A stretch of DNA of 64,000 nt from Demequina lutea (GTDB lineage: Bacteria > Actinomycetota > Actinomycetes > Actinomycetales > Demequinaceae), in contig NZ_JACBZO010000001.1 in assembly GCF_013409005.1 (NCBI RefSeq), positions 1,426,001-1,490,000 on the forward strand. The letters run 5' to 3'. Position numbers and translations under genes: made by a program. Numbering within the stretch: the stretch's first letter is position 1; each line of letters opens with the position of its first letter. Below, piece by piece: positions 35,728 through 43,331 of the stretch. The notes below the pieces were generated by a model, which was not told the origin of the DNA, made no database searches, and saw nothing but the letters and a program-made list of their open reading frames with translations.

Positions 35728-35802
35728 GGGCGATTGGCGCAGGGGTAGCGCGCTTCCTTCACACGGAAGAGGTCACTGGTTCGATCCCAGTATCGCCCAC
35801 CA
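35728..35802 (+). tRNA. tRNA-Val (anticodon CAC)
   Basis: Cloverleaf with acceptor GGGCGAT/ATCGCCC, anticodon loop TTCACAC, T arm GGTTCGATCCC. The 3' CCA appears to be encoded (35,800-35,802). It is nearly identical to tRNA-Val (GAC) at 33,316 but in opposite orientation. No integrase or attachment-site duplication is seen beside it. Confidence 0.97.
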
Positions 35803-35889
35803 CGGCTTGAGGCCTTCTAGACCTGGTCAACAGGACGTTCCGTGCCGGCACCGGCGACCTGACGAGCGACTCGGTGTCAGGATGGGCCC

Positions 35890-36645
35890 ATGAGCACTCC
35901 AGTCGACTTGCAGGGCCCCTTGCCGCGTGCTCGCGTCCTGGTGGTGGAGGACGAGGAGCCGCTTGGTCGATTGATCGCGTCGTACTTGTTGCGCGACGGC
36001 TACGACACGGAGGTCGTCGCGGACGGGCGTGGGGCGATAGCGGTCGCACGCGCGAATCCGCCCGACGTCGTGGTCCTAGATCTTGGGTTGCCGGGTGCGG
36101 ACGGGATTGAGGTCTGTAGGACGTTGCGGACGTTCAGCGATTGCTACGTGATCATGCTCACCGCGAGGGTCGAAGAGGTCGATCGCCTCATCGGGTTGTC
36201 CGTCGGCGCCGACGACTACCTGACCAAACCGTTTAGTCCTCGCGAACTTGTGGCACGGGTCGGTGTGATGCTGCGGCGACCACGGGGGTTTGCGGGAGGG
36301 GCCGGCGCGCCCGAGGTGCACGAGGCGGTGGAGGTGCACGAGGTTCTCGCCGTGGGTGAACTCAGCGTGGATCTCACGGCCAGAGAGGTCCATCTGGCCG
36401 GTCGGGTCGTGGAGTTGACACGCACGGAGTTTGACCTGCTCGCGGTGTTGGTGCGGCAGCCGCGCCGGGCCTTCTCTCGCGACCAGCTCACCGAACAGGT
36501 GTGGGGCCCTGGCTGGTTCGGAGACCCCCACCTTGTGGACGTGCACCTCGGCCACGTGCGTCGAAAGCTCGGCGACGACTCCTCCGCCCCCGTGTACGTG
36601 CAAACCGTGCGCGGGTACGGGTACCGGTTGGGGCCAGGCAAATGA
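35890..36645 (+). CDS. OmpR/PhoB-family response regulator
   Basis: A 251-residue two-component regulator. Receiver domain: acidic pair in VVEDEEPLG, phospho-acceptor Asp in VVLDLGLPGADG and Lys in LTKPFSPREL. A Glu/His/Val-rich linker (EVHEAVEVHEV) leads to the winged-helix DNA-binding domain (TRTEFDLLAVLVRQPRR, HLVDVHLGHVRRKLGD, TVRGYGYRLG). Its end overlaps the kinase start (ATGA). With the SHOCT, cupredoxin and DUF3105 genes downstream it likely controls an envelope or metal-stress response (inference). Confidence 0.94.
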   Translation: MSTPVDLQGPLPRARVLVVEDEEPLGRLIASYLLRDGYDTEVVADGRGAIAVARANPPDVVVLDLGLPGADGIEVCRTLRTFSDCYVIMLTARVEEVDRLIGLSVGADDYLTKPFSPRELVARVGVMLRRPRGFAGGAGAPEVHEAVEVHEVLAVGELSVDLTAREVHLAGRVVELTRTEFDLLAVLVRQPRRAFSRDQLTEQVWGPGWFGDPHLVDVHLGHVRRKLGDDSSAPVYVQTVRGYGYRLGPGK

Positions 36646-37787
36646 GGCGGTGGATGGCGTTGGCGGATCGGGCCGACCTAGCAACGCGCCTGCTGATCGC
36701 CATAGCGCTCGTCGTCGGGGTGGGCGCGGCTGCTGCCTGGGCCGTCGGCGCGACCGTCGGCCCCGGCCTCTTCCATGAGCACTTGCTTCGCGCGGTCGAC
36801 ACAGGCGAGAGCCCGACGAGCCATGCCGAGCGGGCGTACGCCGCGGCATCGGCGCTCGCGCTATCGATAGCCCTGCTGACGGCCTTGGTGGCATCGGCAG
36901 GCGTGAGCGTCCTCATCGCCAGGCGGATTCGGCGCTCGCTCGCGCCTTTCGCTCAGGCCGCCCATCGCGTCGCGATAGGCGAACGCAACGTGACCGTCAG
37001 CCCGCCGGGAATCGGGCCAGAATTCGATCGAGTCGCGGCAGCGTTTACCGCAATGGCAACAGATCTGGCGCATGTCGAGGACACGCGCACTCACATGCTC
37101 GCGGACCTGGCTCACGAGATGCGAACACCACTCGCCGTGCTTGCCGCGTATCTCGAGGCGGTCGGAGACGGCGTGGAGCGGCTCGACGAGTCGACCATGC
37201 ACATAATGCAGGCGCAAGTCGAACGGCTCAGCAGGCTCTCCGCGGACGTGGCGCTCGTGACCTCGGCACAGGAGGGGCGCCTGTCCCTGGACCGACACCC
37301 CATCGACGTCGACACGGTGGTGAAGGGGGCAGCCGCCCAGGAGTCCGATCGCCTCGCCGAGTGCGGCCTGACGATCCACGTGCGAAGCGCGCCGGGTCTG
37401 CTCGTGGACGCGGACCCGGACCGGATTGGCCAGGTGCTCACCAATCTGCTTGAGAATGCTCGACAGCACACCCCTCCGGGCGGTGTCGTCGACGTTGAGG
37501 CGACCGCAGAAGTCGACGCGGTCCGCGTGACGGTGCACGACTCGGGCGAGGGCATCGCGCCCCAGGATCTCCCTCGAGTCTTCGACCGCTTCTTCCGTGT
37601 CGATGTGGCGCGTGACCGGGCTCACGGTGGTTCGGGCATCGGACTGTCGATCGCTCGGGCCATTGCCACGGCTCACGGCGGCACCCTCGTCGCTGAAAGC
37701 GAGGGCCTGTCGATGGGCTCGACGTTCAGCCTGAGCTTGCCGCGGCTGCGGACCGAGCTCGACCGGACAGGTGTCGCGGAGAAATAG
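36642..37787 (+). CDS. Sensor histidine kinase
   Basis: A 381-residue membrane kinase with two hydrophobic segments (about residues 15-40 and 70-95) bounding a short extracytoplasmic loop of about 30 residues, then a HAMP region, H-box DLAHEMRTPLAVL, N-box QVLTNLLENARQHT, and G boxes DSGEGIAPQD and GGSGIGLSIA. The ATG at 36,642 overlaps the regulator stop. The sensing loop is too short to hold a known ligand domain. Pairs with the preceding regulator. Confidence 0.94.
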   Translation: MRRWMALADRADLATRLLIAIALVVGVGAAAAWAVGATVGPGLFHEHLLRAVDTGESPTSHAERAYAAASALALSIALLTALVASAGVSVLIARRIRRSLAPFAQAAHRVAIGERNVTVSPPGIGPEFDRVAAAFTAMATDLAHVEDTRTHMLADLAHEMRTPLAVLAAYLEAVGDGVERLDESTMHIMQAQVERLSRLSADVALVTSAQEGRLSLDRHPIDVDTVVKGAAAQESDRLAECGLTIHVRSAPGLLVDADPDRIGQVLTNLLENARQHTPPGGVVDVEATAEVDAVRVTVHDSGEGIAPQDLPRVFDRFFRVDVARDRAHGGSGIGLSIARAIATAHGGTLVAESEGLSMGSTFSLSLPRLRTELDRTGVAEK

Positions 37788-37897
37788 GCGCGCGTCGGAC
37801 ATTCGCGGCGATCTTCATCAAATCTTCGTCAAACGCGTACGAGAATCCCCGAGTCCTGCGTCGATGCTGGAGAGCAACGAGACGAGAGGACAAGATC

Positions 37898-38194
37898 ATG
37901 ATGGGTTCGTATGGCGGGGGAATGACAGGATTCGTGTGGATAGGAATGGGCCTGTTCTGGTTGGCCCTGCTCGGATTCATCGTCTGGCTCGTGATCCGGT
38001 TGTTGCCTGGCAAGTCGCACGGACCCACAACGGCAGCCAATTCGCCCGTGCCGCGCGTAGCGACCCCCGTGGCCCCCGCGGCCGCGCCAGCGCTCGCAAT
38101 TCTCGACGAGCGTCTCGCGAGCGGCGAGATCGATGTAGAGACGTATCGCACTATCCGTGCGGCACTCCTCGAGGGACGCGAGGGCGAAAGGTGA
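37898..38194 (+). CDS. SHOCT-domain small membrane protein
   Basis: A 98-residue protein: a Met/Gly-rich start, one hydrophobic segment (FWLALLGFIVWLVIRLL), a Pro/Ala linker, and a C-terminal SHOCT motif (LAILDERLASGEIDVETY) that is common in small proteins beside metal-resistance and oligomeric membrane systems. Its TGA overlaps the GTG of the cupredoxin gene. Upstream, 37,788-37,897 has no further gene and may hold a promoter. Confidence 0.88.
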   Translation: MMGSYGGGMTGFVWIGMGLFWLALLGFIVWLVIRLLPGKSHGPTTAANSPVPRVATPVAPAAAPALAILDERLASGEIDVETYRTIRAALLEGREGER

Positions 38195-38778
38195 GCGGCC
38201 TCACGCGCGGATGGACTATCGCCGCGCTGGTAGCGGCCATGGCCGTATTGGCGGTGTCGGCCGTCGCCACGTTCAACCTGGCGGGACGTGGGCAAGACTC
38301 GCCCGGCTGGCTCGGAAACGATCGCGCGGTGACGGCCCCACGTGGCCCGTCGGCGCAGAACGCAGGGACCGTCGTCGATGTCGTTGCCATGGACATGGCG
38401 GGCGGTCGGATGATGGGGAGCCAGCGCGGCATGATGGGCGGCGCGATGGCGCTGCGCTCCGACCGCGTCGACGTTCCGGCGGGCACCGTCACGCTCCGGC
38501 TCTACAACGAGGGCACGATCACACACGAGCTTGTGGTCCTGCCGCTTGCAGACGGGCAACAGGTGGGGGAGCGCTCGGTGGGGGCCGACGGAAGGGTGAG
38601 CGAGTCGGGCAGCCTCGGCGAGGCATCAAAGTCCGGTGGCGAGGGCGCCGGCGACGGCATCGAACCCGGCACAACCGGTTGGGTGACACTGAATCTTCCT
38701 GCCGGCCGCTACGAGATCGTGTGCAACATCGAGGGTCACTACGCGGCGGGTATGTACACGCTGCTCGTCGTCAACTAA
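38191..38778 (+). CDS. Membrane-anchored cupredoxin-like protein
   Basis: A 195-residue protein starting with GTG inside the SHOCT stop (GTGA). One N-terminal hydrophobic segment (AALVAAMAVLAVSAVATF) anchors or exports it. The rest is a cupredoxin fold with type I copper ligands in place: His in TITHELVVLPL and Cys, His, Met in CNIEGHYAAGMYTLLVV. A Met-rich stretch (MDMAGGRMMGSQRGMMGG) before it may also bind copper. Likely a periplasmic-side copper carrier or electron carrier. Confidence 0.88.
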   Translation: MSGLTRGWTIAALVAAMAVLAVSAVATFNLAGRGQDSPGWLGNDRAVTAPRGPSAQNAGTVVDVVAMDMAGGRMMGSQRGMMGGAMALRSDRVDVPAGTVTLRLYNEGTITHELVVLPLADGQQVGERSVGADGRVSESGSLGEASKSGGEGAGDGIEPGTTGWVTLNLPAGRYEIVCNIEGHYAAGMYTLLVVN

Positions 38779-38857
38779 CGCGGCGGCCCGAACCCGACCC
38801 TGAGAAACACTCGTCTCAACCAGGCGCCTCAACGCGCCCGAAAGCAGAGGAACCGCC

Positions 38858-39517
38858 ATGGCCCAGACTCCCGCTGTTCAAAACAGTGCAAGCATCACTG
38901 CGCGCTTGCGCGCCGAGCAGCGCGCTCGCGATATGCGTCGGCGCGTGCTCGTCATCGCGGTGAGCGTGATCACAGCGTTGGCCATCATCGGAGGGGTTTG
39001 GGGCCTCCTCGCGGGCGAAAGCCGACGCGTCGCTTCCGAGGCACAAGCGGCGGGTTTGCCAATTGTCGGCGTGAAGGAGATGAAGGGCCTCTCCCGCGAT
39101 CACGTCACTGCGCTCCCGGAGCCGACGCCATCAACGTCTGGTGGCACCATCCTTCCGCCCGCAGGCGGACCGCACGATCCCGTACTGCAAAACTGTGGCG
39201 TGTACAGCGAACCCGTCGCGACGGCAAAGGCCGTGCACTCACTGGAGCACGGCGCGGTGTGGATTGCTTACCGGTCAGGGCTCGACCAGCAGCAGGTGGA
39301 TGTCCTCAAGGCAGCAACACGCGAGCGCACTTACACGCTGCTGAGCCCCATCGACGCGCTGGATGCGTCAGTGGTGCTGACCGCGTGGGGGGTTCAGCTT
39401 GAGCTCAAGGACGCCTCCGATCCCCGCCTCAAGCAATTTCTCAACAAATACGTCCAGGGCGAGCAGACGCCCGAGCCAGGGGCACCTTGCAGTGGCGGCT
39501 TCGGCGCACCTGAGTGA
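38858..39517 (+). CDS. DUF3105-family membrane-anchored protein
   Basis: A 219-residue protein with a charged cytoplasmic start, one hydrophobic segment (VLVIAVSVITALAIIGGVWG) and an exported DUF3105 domain, recognised by PPAGGPHDPVLQNCGVYS and AVHSLEHGAVWIAY. The His and Cys residues of this domain could bind metal. The family has no established function but is frequently found near DUF305 and copper genes in actinobacteria. ATG at 38,858 preceded by AGAGGAA. Follows the cupredoxin gene by 79 bp. Confidence 0.85.
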   Translation: MAQTPAVQNSASITARLRAEQRARDMRRRVLVIAVSVITALAIIGGVWGLLAGESRRVASEAQAAGLPIVGVKEMKGLSRDHVTALPEPTPSTSGGTILPPAGGPHDPVLQNCGVYSEPVATAKAVHSLEHGAVWIAYRSGLDQQQVDVLKAATRERTYTLLSPIDALDASVVLTAWGVQLELKDASDPRLKQFLNKYVQGEQTPEPGAPCSGGFGAPE

Positions 39518-39675
39518 GGGGCGGATCGAGTTCGTCCTGGACTCAAGGCACCACTCAGCTGCGGACCGGATCACTCACGTCACAAGGCGCGTCGGCCACC
39601 GGGGGTCGTCGACATATCGAGCCGCTCACCAGAGCCGACCAGGGCCCGCGCACTGCAGCCAACGTCGGTAGTCCC

Positions 39676-39707
39676 TTGACATTCCAGTGGACCGGAAGGT
39701 CTATGGT
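39676..39707 (+). promoter_or_regulatory. MerR/CueR-type promoter
   Basis: TTGACA (39,676) and TATGGT (39,702) are separated by a 20-bp spacer, the long spacing typical of MerR-family activation. The spacer is a dyad: ACATTCC and GGAAGGT around eight bases, close to the CueR box of copper promoters. The next gene is the YHS gene at 39,943; the 235 bp between hold no gene that I can support, and the rest of 39,518-39,675 also appears empty. No MerR-family gene is in the window. Confidence 0.75.
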
Positions 39708-39942
39708 CAATTTCATACACGCATTGATGTAGAGAGACGGGCGTTGATGACGTGGCAGAGAGGCCTTCGAAAGCCATAAGTGTTCGACGAGAACGGCGAG
39801 ATTGCGTGTCTGGACACTATCCGGCACATGTGAGATGCCGGGATCGAGCGGCACGCGGCAGGGGGCGTCTTGATGAGAACACAGGAGCCTGTAGTTCGCC
39901 GCCCGCCGGGCGACAATCGCGGGCGTGATGAAAGGAAGAATC

Positions 39943-40116
39943 ATGACGGTTACCAATTCGGAGAAGGTTACGGACCCCATTTGCGGAATGAGCATCGATC
40001 CTGCGACGGCGGCCGCGACGGTCGAACACGATGGCAAGACCGACTACTTCTGCTCCCAGGGCTGCGCCGACACGTTCGTCGCAAATGGGTACACGGGAGA
40101 CCATCACTCGAGCTAG
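39943..40116 (+). CDS. Small YHS-domain protein
   Basis: A 57-residue protein made of one YHS domain, a small metal-binding module: DPICGMSIDPATAAATVEH followed by YFCSQGCADTF with the conserved Cys pair. The ATG at 39,943 has GAAAGGAAG upstream, better than the GTG at 39,925. Such free YHS proteins occur in copper and mercury resistance loci and resemble the metal-binding tails of copper ATPases. It is the first gene after the CueR-type promoter. Confidence 0.85.
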   Translation: MTVTNSEKVTDPICGMSIDPATAAATVEHDGKTDYFCSQGCADTFVANGYTGDHHSS

Positions 40117-40243
40117 GTGGGCGTAGTGCTCTGTCCTCGCTCGCGCCGAAGCCGGTGCGGGGACTCGGTGGGACGCAACCATGGCGACGGTCGTGCCTTC
40201 GGAGAAATCCCGAGGGCAATCATCGGTGAGGAGGTGCAGTGGG

Positions 40244-40441
40244 ATGCCAACTGCGCAAGAGTGCAGTCCGGACGACTCTGATGTGCCCGAGTGCCAGACC
40301 GGACCGACTGGACGCATGCGATTCGTTGTTTCTGAACTGCGGGATGTCTGGCGGGAGTTGCTGGCGCACGGTAAGCCCCAGTCGGGAGATGTGACGCCGC
40401 AAAGCGAAGGGCCGGAGTCAGGCGACCAAGAGCGCGAGTAA
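40244..40441 (+). CDS. Small protein between the YHS and permease genes
   Basis: A 65-residue acidic protein with ATG at 40,244 and a strong AGGAGGTG ribosome site eight bases upstream. It has two Cys (ECSPDDSDVPEC) near the start, then a short amphipathic segment (RFVVSELRDVWRELLAHG) and a disordered acidic end. No family is recognised. The location within the YHS-permease operon and the ribosome site argue that it is translated. Confidence 0.6.
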   Translation: MPTAQECSPDDSDVPECQTGPTGRMRFVVSELRDVWRELLAHGKPQSGDVTPQSEGPESGDQERE

Positions 40442-40455
40442 AGGGAGCAAGTGAC

Positions 40456-41952
40456 ATGGGATTTTTCGGAACGATCGTGTCGAGTTTGGCCGAGGGCTTC
40501 TGGATGTTCTATGACACGGTCTGGGCGCTGGTTCTGGGGTTTGCCCTATCGGGGGCCGTGCAAGCATTCGTGTCGAAGAGGGAGATGCAGCGCGTCCTGG
40601 GCGATCACCGACCGAAGACAGTCGTGCGATCCAGCTTCTTCGGGATGGTCAGTTCCTCCTGCTCCTACGCTGCGAGCGCGCTCGCCAAGAGCCTGTTCGT
40701 TCGTGGCGCGGACTTCACGTCGTCGATGGTGTTCATGTTCGCCAGCACGAACCTGGTCATCGAGCTTGGCGCGGTGCTCTGGTTGCTGATCGGCTGGCAG
40801 TTCGCCGTCGCGGAGTTCGTCGGCGGATCCATCATGATCGCGATGCTCGCAGTGGTGCTGCCGCGCGTCATCGACGTCGCCGAACTCGATGCAGCAAGAG
40901 ACCGCCTGCGCACCCGTTCGGCGAGCCGAAGCGAACACGATGAGCACGCCGACGTCCAGGACGCCCCCGCCCCCTTGCCATGGCGTCAGCGAATCCGGTC
41001 CCGTGCGGGCTGGTCGGATGCGTCGGGGTACACGATCAGTGACGTCACCATGCTGCGCAAGGAGCTCGTGATCGGCTTCGTCGTGGCGGGGTTCGCCTCG
41101 GTGGCCGTGCCGACCTCGGTGTGGAGAGCGCTATTCCTCACCGGGCACGGGATCTTCTCCGCACTCGAGAACGTCATCGTCGGCCCGGTGCTGGCGTTTA
41201 TCAGCTTCGTCTGCTCGGTCGGCAACGTACCCCTAGCCGCCGCACTGTGGAAGGGAGGCATTAGCTTCGGGGGCGTCATCGCCTTCGTATTCGCCGACTT
41301 GCTCGCCCTTCCCCTCGTGCTCATTTACCGCAAGTTCTACGGCACCCGGCTTGCGATCAGGCTCTCGCTCGTGTTCTGGGCAACGATGAGCCTCGCCGGG
41401 CTGATCACCGAAGGGATCTTCACTCTCCTGGGGCTGGTCCCTGGAACCCTCACCGGAGGCATCGCCACGGTTCACTTCGGCCTGAACTACACGACCATCC
41501 TCGACGTCATCGCGGTGATCGCGTTCGGGTGCCTGTACTACCTGTACAAGAACGCGTCCAAATTCGGAGGCGGCGGCGGTTACGCCAAGGACCCGGTCTG
41601 CGGCATGCAGGTGCGGACCGCAGACGCGCCGGCGCACAGCACCCACCAGGGTCACGACTTCTACTTCTGCTCCGACAAGTGCCACGACGCCTTCGAGGCC
41701 GAACCCGCAAAGTACACGGGCGGCCAATCCGCCCATGACACGAGCGAGATGACGGGACACGCGGAGACGGGCCCTGAGGCGAGTGCGACGGTGAGGGACC
41801 CGGTATGCGGGATGAACATTGACCCACACACGGCCGCCGGGCATGCGACCCACGATGATGTCGACTACTGGTTCTGCTCGGACGGCTGCCACCAAGACTT
41901 TGTCGCCGACCCTGCCCGCTACCTTTCGTCGAAGAAGGCCGGATCAGCGTAA
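40456..41952 (+). CDS. Permease (ArsP/DUF318-like) fused to two YHS domains
   Basis: A 498-residue protein. Residues 1-375 form a permease with about eight hydrophobic segments in two halves, including the Ser/Cys-rich FFGMVSSSCSYAASALAKS in the first half and a mirrored SFVCSVGNVPLAAALWKGG in the second; a charged Arg/Asp/His loop joins them. Two YHS domains follow: DPVCGMQVRTAD with YFCSDKCHDAF, then DPVCGMNIDPHT with WFCSDGCHQDF. ATG at 40,456 after GGGAGCAAG. Likely a metal or metalloid exporter with its own cytoplasmic metal-binding tail; substrate unproved. Confidence 0.85.
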   Translation: MGFFGTIVSSLAEGFWMFYDTVWALVLGFALSGAVQAFVSKREMQRVLGDHRPKTVVRSSFFGMVSSSCSYAASALAKSLFVRGADFTSSMVFMFASTNLVIELGAVLWLLIGWQFAVAEFVGGSIMIAMLAVVLPRVIDVAELDAARDRLRTRSASRSEHDEHADVQDAPAPLPWRQRIRSRAGWSDASGYTISDVTMLRKELVIGFVVAGFASVAVPTSVWRALFLTGHGIFSALENVIVGPVLAFISFVCSVGNVPLAAALWKGGISFGGVIAFVFADLLALPLVLIYRKFYGTRLAIRLSLVFWATMSLAGLITEGIFTLLGLVPGTLTGGIATVHFGLNYTTILDVIAVIAFGCLYYLYKNASKFGGGGGYAKDPVCGMQVRTADAPAHSTHQGHDFYFCSDKCHDAFEAEPAKYTGGQSAHDTSEMTGHAETGPEASATVRDPVCGMNIDPHTAAGHATHDDVDYWFCSDGCHQDFVADPARYLSSKKAGSA

Positions 41953-42023
41953 ATCCGGCGAAGACTCACGGGTACATCGGCATGCGGAGTCGTCACCGGT
42001 CCGCGTCGAGTTACCGTGTCACC

Positions 42024-42626
42024 ATGGCTCTTGATGCGATGGACGTGCTCGATTGGCGCCGACGCGTCGCCGGCATCTATCGGGACGTGCGCGCCGAGCC
42101 GGATGCAGCGCGAGCGCACCAAAGTTGGGTCGAGGCGCGCTTGGATCTCTTGGCCACTCACGCGGCGTCGCCCGTCCCAGCCGCCGAGCGCGCCATATTC
42201 GCGGGCGGGCGCGTCGCCCCGTACGACGCGGCATTTCGATTCGTGGTGCCCGTCGACACCCACATTGAGCCTGAGCGGCGGGAGGTTCAGACCGGGACGG
42301 ACGGCGTGGTGGCATTTGAGCGGATCGGCAGGGTGCACCTCGATGGCTTTGGCTCCCTCGACGTGTGGTGGCTTGACTCCTACGGAGGTGGCTTGTTCCT
42401 CCCGTTCCGTGACGCCACGAGCGGGGTGTCCACCTACGGGGCGGGCCGCTACCTCTTGGACACGACCAAGGGTGCGGACCTTGGTGGGGACGCGAGCAAC
42501 CTGGTGATTGACCTGAACTTCGGCTATCAGCCTTCGTGTGCCTATGACGAGGATTGGGCATGCCCCCTGCCCGGTGTGGGAAACCGGCTCGAGGCCGAGG
42601 TGCCTGTGGGCGAACTGTTTCGGTAG
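42024..42626 (+). CDS. DUF1684-family protein
   Basis: A 200-residue protein of the DUF1684 family, recognised by WWLDSYGGGLFLPFRDATSG, then TYGAGRYLLDTTKGAD and FGYQPSCAYDEDWACPLP. It has no signal peptide. Function is not established. The ATG at 42,024 follows a TACCGT -10-like element by about seven bases, so the message could be leaderless. It follows the permease by 71 bp but is probably separate from the metal genes. Confidence 0.88.
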   Translation: MALDAMDVLDWRRRVAGIYRDVRAEPDAARAHQSWVEARLDLLATHAASPVPAAERAIFAGGRVAPYDAAFRFVVPVDTHIEPERREVQTGTDGVVAFERIGRVHLDGFGSLDVWWLDSYGGGLFLPFRDATSGVSTYGAGRYLLDTTKGADLGGDASNLVIDLNFGYQPSCAYDEDWACPLPGVGNRLEAEVPVGELFR

Positions 42627-42734
42627 CGCGACGGCGCGACCATGGGCGGCAATCCTCGCCACCGAACGCGCACGTGTCCACACGGCTAGAGTCACTGGTG
42701 AAGGTGCCACTCATCGAAGGAGCGCGAGAAGGTC

Positions 42735-43214
42735 ATGTCCACTGCGAAAAAAACGATGGACGGATTGGCTTTGAAGGTGGAGCGCACGGCGGGTGCGCTT
42801 TCGGAGGCGAAGCAGGCCGCGGTGGCGGCCCGTGATCAAGCCACGACCCTTGGCAAGGACGCGAAGGAGGCGTTGCGCGAGACAGACAAGGCAAAGCGCG
42901 CGGCCAAGAAGGCGAAGGCCGCCGTCAAGAAGGCAAAGTCCTCAGCGAAGAAGGCGGAGTCCAAGCTCAAGGCGGGGGCCGCCCGCGAGGCAAAGAAGTT
43001 GCGTGCCGACGCAAAATCCCGTGCGCGGGACACGAAGGACATCGTCGAGGCGGTAGCGATGCCGCCGGAGAACGTCGAGGAGGTTCAGCCCGAAGTCGAG
43101 CCCGAGCAGTCTGACGACATGGACGTTACGCAGTCGGAACCCGAGCAGGAAGAAGTGGTGGACGACGCGCAGCCAGAACCCGAGCGGGACGAACAGCGCG
43201 GCGACGCTTTCTAG
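42735..43214 (+). CDS. Lys/Ala-rich coiled-coil protein with acidic tail
   Basis: A 159-residue low-complexity protein. The first 105 residues are helical and very rich in Lys and Ala (AKKAKAAVKKAKSSAKKAE), like the tails of histone-H1-type or HupB proteins; the last 50 are rich in Glu, Pro and Asp. ATG at 42,735 after a GAGAAGG site. It could bind nucleic acid through the basic half, but no domain is recognised. Composition, not homology, is the only guide. Confidence 0.7.
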   Translation: MSTAKKTMDGLALKVERTAGALSEAKQAAVAARDQATTLGKDAKEALRETDKAKRAAKKAKAAVKKAKSSAKKAESKLKAGAAREAKKLRADAKSRARDTKDIVEAVAMPPENVEEVQPEVEPEQSDDMDVTQSEPEQEEVVDDAQPEPERDEQRGDAF

Positions 43215-43331
43215 TTCGTCACCGCACCGCGTCCCTCGCGGACGGCGCCGCGTCGGTGTCTCTAGGGCCGTACCCGGGTAGCATCGTGGCGTGCCTCGGG
43301 GTGAGGCGCGTCCGAACGGCAGGAGCACAAC

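Noticed and set aside
33316-35802. tRNA-Val pair as attachment sites of an integrative element
   Set aside because: The copies are inverted, not direct, no integrase is present, and the DNA between is ordinary pabBC.
39555-40037. 160-residue minus-strand frame near the CueR-like promoter
   Set aside because: Overlaps the YHS gene antisense and has no start signal or recognisable domain.
43215-43331. T-box leader before thrS
   Set aside because: No T-box core sequence or specifier stem is seen in the 117 bp.
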